Source of the DNA: Coriaria nepalensis
Taxonomy: Eukaryota; Streptophyta; Magnoliopsida; Cucurbitales; Coriariaceae
Assembly: GCA_027186245.1 (NCBI GenBank)
Contig: CP114486.1
Span: 12,352,501 to 12,416,500, forward strand
DNA: 64,000 bases
Direction of reading: 5' to 3'
In this document: positions 56,801-64,000 of the stretch, piece by piece
How positions within the stretch are numbered: the stretch's first letter is position 1
Layout of the letters: each line of letters opens with the position of its first letter
The notes under the pieces: model-generated
The model's input: the letters and a program-made list of their open reading frames with translations, nothing else
Databases searched by the model: none
Told to the model about the DNA's origin: nothing
Program-made: the position numbers and the translations under genes

Positions 56801-58959
56801 TGACACTAAAAATAGATGCAATGAGGTGGTTATTTTTCTGAATGAAACAAGCAAGTTATTAATAAAAATTGGCGAATTACATTACAGATTTGAAAGATGA
56901 TAATAGAAAAAAATGACTGTTAGTTTTCTTCTTAATTATCCTCTTAATATGATATATTCTAAGAAGAAAAACACACACAAAAGAAAATCCCCCCATGTCA
57001 TTAAATCTCAACAATAAGAGAGAATATACCTCATACAGGACGCTTGCACACTCATCATATATAGCAACCCAATCTCTCTTGGCACCATCAGATTTTGGGT
57101 CAATCTTTTGGAGGTATTCAGCAATTGCCTGAGTACCAATATAACAAAAGTCTCAATTCTTATCAATCAACTCATACTGCTGGAAAATCAAGAATCTAAT
57201 CCTATATGTGAACTAACCCTCAGGTTCTTGAGATCAATATCAAAGAGATCCTTGAGACCTGGCCTTTGAACTTTGATAACGACTTCTTGTCCCTTTAATC
57301 TTGCACGATGGACCTGACCTACATTAAAAAAGAGGTTTAACCAATACATTAGTTGCTAATCATCTATTCAAACAAAAATACAGCTCCAGACAGACTCGAA
57401 TTTCTCCTGCATTTCAAATAGCAATATTACCAAGACTAGCAGCAGCTATTGGTTCATAATCAAACCGATCAAATACATCATTCAACGGAGATCCAAGCTC
57501 TTCTTCAACTATAGATACAGCTGTGTCTGATGGAAAAGGAGGGACTTGATCCTTAATTAGAAAGCAAACTTGTTACTCACAAAAAACTATAAAATTCAGA
57601 CACATGCAAGGATAGAGAGAGAGAGAGGGGGAAAAAAAGAGCATTGTCTCTGCAACAAATGATTCTTAGATGACAAACTCCAACCTGAAGCTCTGATAAC
57701 TGATCAACGTATTCTTGGGCAAGAATGTCCACCCTTGTGGAGAATTGCTGGCCAATTTTAATGAATGTCGGACCTAGTCTCAAGATATTTTCTTTCAGCC
57801 ACTTGGCAAGGGCCTTCCGCCTAACAACTTTCTTCTCCTCCGTCATTCCTCCTAAACAGAAGTTTTTGACCATGATTCTTAAAAGCCATATTGTGCAGTA
57901 TTATGTCAAATTGCATACTGCAGCAATGTCTAGAAGCAAAAGTAAGTATTTTTCCTTCAATATACTCATTTTTTATTTCTCATAATTGACTCACCTTGGT
58001 AAGTGAATTTCTGATTATTAAGCCAAGCTCTGATGACAAAAGATAGAACAAATCCCCATATTTCCATAGTCCTCTGGATTGTTGAGTAGGTTTTGAATCT
58101 ACTCCAACGACCGCCGGGAGCAACTGAAACCTGCAAAGCCCATAAATTGCTTATATCATATTGAGATCTTAAAACATTCAAATGGGATATTATCAAACAA
58201 AGAAATTAGGTGAAAATGTAATATGTTTAAAAATTAAGAGATATTCTATGTCTTAAGGAAATTTAGACCACAAGAAGAATTCTGATACAGAAAACATGTG
58301 TGTGCAGTTGCTCTTGAATTCCCTGTTCCAAATAACATAGTACAGTAAAAAACCGAAGAGTCCTTAAGATTCCAGATAATTTGATCAAGAACCTCGACAC
58401 AGCTTCAACAAACACAATGGAGATAAACTATGAAAATTCGGAAGCAACAATTTTAAGCACAGAATCATACCTCAACTCGTTGTGACCCCGTTCGCTTAAA
58501 CCATGCCTCTTCTTTCCCAATATCCTCTATCCTCTTCTTCCTCCCATCCTCTTTCGAATTTGAACCTCCAACTTCCTCTGCCACACTTACTGCAGAACCA
58601 TTTCCATTCCCGTACTTCACCAAGCTCCCATTACTCTCCCTCTCCGTCACTGAAAAAGAGCCATTCACTGAACCATTATACATGTATCCATTACTGCTAG
58701 TACTAGAAGCTCCATTGCTAGTCAACTCAAAAACATCCACTTCCTCGATCAATTTGCTCCTCCTCTCTTCACTTACGGCACCGTCCTCCTTAAGAGCTTT
58801 GATCCGCATGCGAAGAACATGACTCAAGCTAGGGTTCCTCGAGCGAGATAGCTTAGAGATAGAAAGTCGAGAAAGAGAAACGATGCGTTTAGAATCCTTA
58901 TGCGGTGAGAGAAATATTACTTCAGGAAAAAGCACTGAAGACGACGAAGAAGAAGCCAT
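53885..58959 (-). CDS. ABC1K8: plastid atypical kinase ABC1K8 / OSA1
   Basis: ABC1/UbiB-family kinase of the chloroplast envelope; the Arabidopsis homologue OSA1 acts in oxidative-stress and metal responses. Twenty coding exons join in phase to 764 aa: 58471-58959, 57995-58130, 57685-57851, 57431-57551, 57218-57318, 57030-57128, 56654-56764, 56459-56538, 56265-56334, 55980-56053, 55793-55862, 55610-55698, 55307-55431, 55023-55103, 54879-54939, 54735-54789, 54548-54646, 54369-54458, 54127-54186 and 53885-54001. A Ser-rich transit peptide leads (MASSSSSSVLFPEV). ABC1 hallmarks: GPTFIKIGQQFSTR (KxGQ), AAASLGQVHRA, VIKVQRPG, HGFFHADPHPGN and YDFGMMGS. Two membrane helices lie at the end (SLINLATILYINSI, IAAYAVCAFFSLQVIFGII). 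The intron after 54735 begins GC, not GT. Intact. Confidence 0.96.
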
Positions 58960-59589
58960 TAATGGAAATTTCCACTTCGTCGAGGATTTTGCAGTAAGGA
59001 TTGATCGAGCATTAAACCCTAATTTTCACGGAGAGAGCTTGTTCCTCCACTCCAGTGAACTGATCTAGTAAACAGTCGAGAGAAAATTCAGAGAAATGGA
59101 GGTGAGTGGCGATCGAGAGATAACGAGAAAGAGAAGAGAGAAAGGCGCGAGAGGCTGAAGATACAGACGCAGAGAAAGGGAGGGAAAAGGGTGGAGGTAG
59201 TTGTGACACGTGGCAACCTAAAGATGAGCGTTTGGTAACAGTAGGCACTTCTTATTGGGTGAGAGATTCTCGTGGGTCCACGTACGTCTTAGGCTTTCAA
59301 ACTCTGTTCGTCTTTTCCTTACTTACACTTTTAAGCTGACGTGTCAATGCAAGTCCACTACTTACTTTAGGAGAATTCGGGACTCAGGCTTCGGGCCATA
59401 GTCTAGAGTCGGGCTTCCTTGTTACCCTGGCCTAATGGGCTTGGAGATCCAGTTGAGTCCAGAAATTGGGCTTTCTTGCTACTCACTGGGCTTGGAGATC
59501 CAGTAAAAATTGAGTTCAAAATTTTTGGGCTTCTTGTAAATTCCTTTTGTTTTCCGATTGAGGTTCAAAAGTAAGCTCTTTTGCAAACC

Positions 59590-61245
59590 ATGGAGGAAGA
59601 TGCCGCCTCCTCTGCACCTTCTGGCGAGAATCAGAGACCGAATTTCGGCGAAATTATCGACGAATGTCATGAAGAAACCATCTCCGTTAAGTCATCCTCG
59701 AAAGATGTTTACCTAGCGGTTGAGCACCCGCCACCGTGCTCGAAACCTGCAGATGATTCAAAGCTCGTCGACAAGAACATGAAGAAATTGAAGAGAAGGA
59801 TGGTAAAGAAATAAGCATCTGAATCCGAAGACTCTTCTTCTATCCGTTCGTCAAGGAGACGCGTGGTTTGAAAACGCCTTAATTCTAAGGTTGTGATTGA
59901 TTGGAGTTGTCGCAGTGGCGGTCCTTTGGATGCAATTGCACTTTCCCTCGGAATGTCGTTCGCGGCCTAATGACCATTGTGGAGATCCATTGTGGAGCAA
60001 ACCCGGTCAAATGGCCTCAAGGTATTGGAACTGGATCTTACAATGGAAAAATTGAAGTTGAAGAAAGCAGGGTTGGCACTCAACCACGATTCAAATCTTT
60101 TGGAGAAGAGTGAAAACAGCAATGGGTATATCAAAATTCTCATTCGAAACGGAAAAGTTCCAAACTCATTTAGAAGATGTGAGATACTCCGAGCTGCTCC
60201 GGAAGTGCACAGACTGTCTTGTTGCTGGTTTGATTATCACGTTAATCTCCCTCTTCTATGGTGTTTATGTCTACTCATATACAAATATCTTAGACAGCAG
60301 CGTGTACACCTTCGACTAAGGCAAGTATCTTTTCTTGTCTTTTCTTTTGTTTGTAATCATAATCAGGAAAACAATATTCAGTGCATTTAGTTAAATTTTC
60401 ACAAATTGTAGTTTGGGTTATCTTGAGTTTGTGAAAATCAGCTTGGTTTTGTCTTTTTCTCGCTGTTTGAGACACCTTAGTTTTGAAGGCCCAGCATGGA
60501 GTTTCAAACGCTAACCTAAGTTCTCCCTTACATGCTTAACTTTATTGGATACTAATGAAATTAGTTTCCGATATGATTGAGATTAACTTCATACATCATC
60601 TAGTTATATACTATATCTTGTGATTTTTTTTGGTAGATGATGTTTCCAGGCTTCTAAAAATTGCTCCATCATTTACTGAATTTATTTTTGGTTTGGCTTT
60701 TCGTGTTTCAGGAATCCAAGTTTTGGGGGATGCTCAATCCAATGTCTTCTGTCACTTCAGGGCTGTGCGTGTTATCTGGTGTCACGTTCAAGTTTTGGGC
60801 CGAGCACTAATCAGTCTACTAATAATCTTCACATTTACTTGCCTAGTTTCCCCACGTTTTCAAACATCAAAACTATTCATGGTTGTGACTCTCATATTGT
60901 GCATTGACATGTTAGGAGGCATTGACATGTTAGGAGGTAGTGGATGGCATTGGGTCATATATCGGTCCATGTTTTGCTCGTTACACTTGCTCTCTAGCTT
61001 GTGGACATCTCTTCTGTTCCCAATACGCTATGGCCCCGTTTCCGTATCTCAAGGTGAAAATTGCAATCATTTGCTCCCATACTGGTTCAGGCGTTCGTTG
61101 TTCTATGCTGTTCTGCTCGTGTTTCTACCATTGGCTTGTGGCCTTTTTGCCTTTTGCCGACCTGTTTGATTGGAAAGATCACTTCTATCAAATGTCAGCA
61201 GATTATCTTGGAGCTAGAGAATCAATAGCCGATATGGTCGTATGA
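59590..61245 (+). pseudogene. CPR5-like pseudogene
   Basis: CPR5 is a nuclear-membrane/pore protein that restrains immunity and cell death. Family-like pieces appear in order but in different frames. From the ATG at 59590: MEEDAASSAPSGENQRPNFG ... KKLKRRMVKK, then TAA (59812), then ASESEDSSSSIRSSRRRVV, then TGA where the family has Trp. Next come IDWSCRSGGPLDAIALSLG and two stops, and the following ~150 residues of the family are missing. Then LKVLELDLTMEKLKLKKAGL, a frame change at about 60118, and GISKFSFETEKFQTHLEDVR with a membrane helix. Further pieces are KFWGMLNPMSSVTSGLCVL, a frame change, ALISLLIIFTFTCLVSPR, a duplicated DMLGGI unit, YGPVSVSQGENCNHLLPYW and finally ADLFDWKDHFYQMSADYLG. 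The many independent lesions leave no doubt that it is dead. CPR5 adjoins OSA1 in Arabidopsis too. Confidence 0.85.
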
Positions 61246-61980
61246 AAGGTTTCAATTATGGTTGTTGTAGCATGTGGGCGTTTGAGTTTGAAGTTGATCT
61301 GTCCGGGAAGAAGAGAGAATTTGAAGTTTTAAGCCTTTTATTTATTTATTAAATGGCTTCAAATTGTAGTATATTCAATTGTAATGTAGGTTATAATCAC
61401 CAAGATCTGGTTAAACAAATATGATAAGCTTCCTTTTACCATTTTGTGGGAAATTCAAATTGTGCATCATACAATAACATACTGAGAATAAATTTTTGAA
61501 TAGATATGTTTATGACAATTCAATCCATCTCAATATTATTTATTTATTTTATATTATTTTATCATATATTATATCAAAATCTAATAATTAAGATAAATCA
61601 ATCTATTATATATATATATATACAGTCTACTAAAGTAATATTTGAAGTAAAGTTACGTTGAATTTAGAAACTTAAAAGAAAATAAAACTTGAATAAAAAA
61701 AATATTAAGAAAAAACATAAATTGAGTTCTTCTGAGACAAAGATCTACCCGATTTCTCTCCTAGACACTGATGCTAAGGGCATATAAGGTACAGATTTTT
61801 TTTCTCAAACAATATGGCCTACTTGTTACTAACCTAAGAAAAACGATGAGGCAGAAAGAAATATGCCTCAATAAAAGCTCTTGTTCTTGTAAGTAATCAA
61901 AATCTCGAGTCTCCTGAGCGCTATTTGGCAGCTAATGCAGGGCCCTTAGATTATCTCCTCGTCATTAACGTTGCACAAAA
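61246..61980. other. spacer between the CPR5 relic and the HIT4-like gene
   Basis: AT-rich, with (AT)n at 61605-61621, and the 3' UTR of the minus-strand gene. Nothing else seen. Confidence 0.5.
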
Positions 61981-64000
61981 TCACAGAACCTTATGAGCCT
62001 TCCCATAATACCTGTTTATAAATTCAGCCTGAAACGCAACACCAAGGAAAAAATGTAAGGAACTAAAATTTGCTTCCAAGCTAGCAGCTAGGGATAATAT
62101 TGTTATTTCAAGATTTAGGGAGAATTCATCTAGGATTTTCAATCCGCAAGTGGCAGAAGAGAGTATATCCTTATAATTAAAAAAAAAATTACCCTGACTT
62201 CCGAAATGTCAGGTGAATCTGGTGTTTGGACAGGATAAAACTTGTAAAATCTCATGTTTTCAAATGCCGCTCTGGCTTCCTCGCTCATTGATTCACGGGT
62301 TTTTCTCCTTTCCTCCCTTGCCTGCAACAGAGGAGATCAATAAATTTCAGAAACATATGCTTCTTATATAGTGAACGTATTTAACACATCATTCACAACT
62401 CACTAATCGGTTAGCTTTCTTTGCTTCTCTAACTTTCTCCTTGACAAACTCCTGCCAAAGAAAAAATAATAATTGAAATCACATCTTATGAAATGTTTAA
62501 AGGATGTAATTCATCCTAGCTACAGACTGTATCTTAGATTCTACCTTGAAGGCATCCTTCTGATCTTCATCTAATGCCTCTCCCTCAATCAATTTATCTG
62601 TGAACTCCTAAAGAAAATATGAAACAAAGTAACATGAGAGAGGGAAGGTATTATTATGAGAATACAGTCCAAAAAACTACTCAAAGGCAGATATCATAAG
62701 GTGATCTTCTGTACCTCGAGTTCATCTAAATCCCAATCAAATTCACAGAAAACCTGCATGGATTGGCATAAATGTCAAAATTACATATAAATGAAGAATT
62801 CCTCTTCCAATCATCCAAACTTAAAAGAGCACCGAAGGAGTAAGAGAATTCCTAGATTTGTGAACTCTGCTTAATTGTCCAACCAACTAGCAGCATAACC
62901 AACTTCCACATTTTTTTAGAATTTATTCCTTTCCCAGACCGCAGGCTAGAACCTTACCGGGTTTCCGTCTACTGGAAAAAGTATTTGAACCTCAGTGCTT
63001 TGTTCAAGCTCATCTTCCCTGAATGGGTCATAGAAATCTATTGAAGATAAAAACAGGTGTCAAGATTATAAGGAATAAGAAATCATCAAGAACTAAAATT
63101 ATACATCAACCATCTAAGATCTCAAGGTTCATCAATCCACAAACATCAGTTGCCATTTAGTCAGTTGACAACTAAAAGACAAATTTAAATTTCAAAACAG
63201 CCAAGCTTTGCATTTCCTTTCAAAAGAACAATTCATCATGATACTAGGGAAACCCAAATTCAAATGATAATGGTACAAAATAATCAGATTACAGGCAAAA
63301 AAAAATTTCAAATAAGCAATCAGAGAGTACTTGCAGAACTCACAGGGCAGGCAGTATTCATATTTCTTGACACGATCCAACTTTAAATGCTTCAAAGCAG
63401 TCCTGTATAGGAAATTCAAGCAGATAAGCAACATTAACTATAACATCACCAGAAAACAGAAATTTAAATTGTCTCAAAACTAATTCTTTCTATGCCTGCA
63501 TAACATGAATACATTCTGAAAAGTAGTTGATATGTATCCTCCGTATTTAGATTTGTGTTTTATTATCACCTATCCTACACATACAAGTTGAATTACTTGC
63601 TCCCACTGATTACTCCGAAAATGATAATGATACAATAATAATAACAGGTGGTAGATATAGGAAATGAAATTGTATTAAGTAATAGAAACCGAGAAATAGA
63701 AAGCATGCGCTAAAAATTTCAAATGGAGAGAAGGGGTAGAGAGATCCCCTGTACCTTCTCTGAGTGCAGCTCAATATAAATATTTGAGACTTCAACCTAT
63801 CAACCTGGCTATCTCTGCAGAAGAAATTAGTTTCAAAGTTAGGACTCAAAGATGCTGGTGAGAGACACTATAACAAATGACTCCAAAATTTAATACCTAT
63901 CCTCGAGAGGAATATATGGGACCCAGTCCATTTTCATTTGCTTCATAGGAACTATTTCTTCAGCCTCTCTCTGAACAGACTTAATCCCAATCTTATCAGA
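61981..64000 (-). CDS. HIT4-like protein, C-terminal part (5' end outside window)
   Basis: Nine exons in phase: 63897-64000 (partial), 63755-63814, 63344-63402, 62958-63037, 62715-62753, 62545-62607, 62404-62451, 62193-62321 and 61981-62028. The sequence reads MKMDWVPYIPLEDR, LKSQIFILSCTQRR, LKHLKLDRVKKYEYCLP, FYDPFREDELEQSTEVQILF, CEFDWDLDELEEFTDKLIEG, a Lys/Arg/Glu-rich helix (KEKVREAKKANRL), MRFYKFYPVQTPDSPD and the end INRYYGKAHKVL. I assign it to the HEAT-INTOLERANT 4 family, nuclear proteins needed for heat-induced chromocentre decondensation. The basis is memory of that C-terminus and the location, since HIT4 and a paralogue lie next to the LRR pseudokinase and CPR5/OSA1 in Arabidopsis. 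No damage is seen in the visible part. Confidence 0.7.

Noticed and set aside
61981..64000. Assignment to a plastid transcription (pTAC) protein
   Set aside because: Considered because of the acidic and Lys-rich C-terminus. The ending NRYYGKAHKVL and the genomic neighbours fit the HIT4 family better.

Overview
The window is nuclear DNA of a flowering plant, almost certainly a eudicot. Genes are split by many short AT-rich GT-AG introns. Promoters carry plant TATA, telo-box and site II signals. The families are plant-specific (CYP736A P450, PLS-type PPR proteins, a plant LRR pseudokinase, an ABC1K8/OSA1-type kinase), and the spacers are AT-rich with MITE, hAT-like and LTR debris. I cannot name the species.

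Layout. 1-1970 (+): 3' part of the 18S rRNA aminocarboxypropyltransferase gene TSR3. 2280-7200: transposon-derived spacer with a pair of ~350-bp inverted arms around an ~83-bp-unit minisatellite, then a MITE-like hairpin. 8180-10687 (+): ACINUS homologue (SAP, RRM, RSB motif) followed by a long near-perfect hairpin at 10790-11023. 11902-13091 (+): RPL30. 14203-17000: two small conserved-looking genes of unknown function (-) around a membrane RING-H2 ligase (+). 17939-20555 (-): membrane RING-CH ligase. 21457-22704 (-): protein with a strongly acidic tail. 23300-28180: a dead PPR copy, an unexplained spacer and an 824-bp hAT-like element. 28180-30546 (-): gamma-glutamyltranspeptidase. 31685-33176 (+): Borealin-related protein. 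33486-35252 (-): PPR5/EMB2453-type gene carrying two lesions. 35439-35510 (-): tRNA-Trp. 35922-44696: a CYP736A/PPR tandem array with one intact P450, one P450 frameshifted by 4 bp, one intact PPR gene, and scrambled fragments of a decayed P450-PPR unit. 45325-48988 (-): LRR receptor pseudokinase. 49000-53880: spacer with a candidate secreted peptide gene and a retroelement remnant. 53885-58959 (-): ABC1K8/OSA1, 20 coding exons. 59590-61245 (+): heavily decayed CPR5. 61981-64000 (-): 3' part of a HIT4-like gene, 5' end outside the window.

Context. From memory of Arabidopsis, ACINUS, GGT1, BORR and EMB2453 lie close together near At4g396xx. The LRR pseudokinase, HIT4 and TSR3 lie near At5g100xx, and OSA1, CPR5 and a HIT4 paralogue near At5g649xx. 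The window therefore looks like an ancestral block whose members were later split between duplicated Arabidopsis segments. Normally conserved genes (PPR5 and CPR5) are broken here, which fits gene loss after a genome duplication with working copies elsewhere. All exon boundaries come from reading splice sites, phase and family similarity by eye; nothing was computed.
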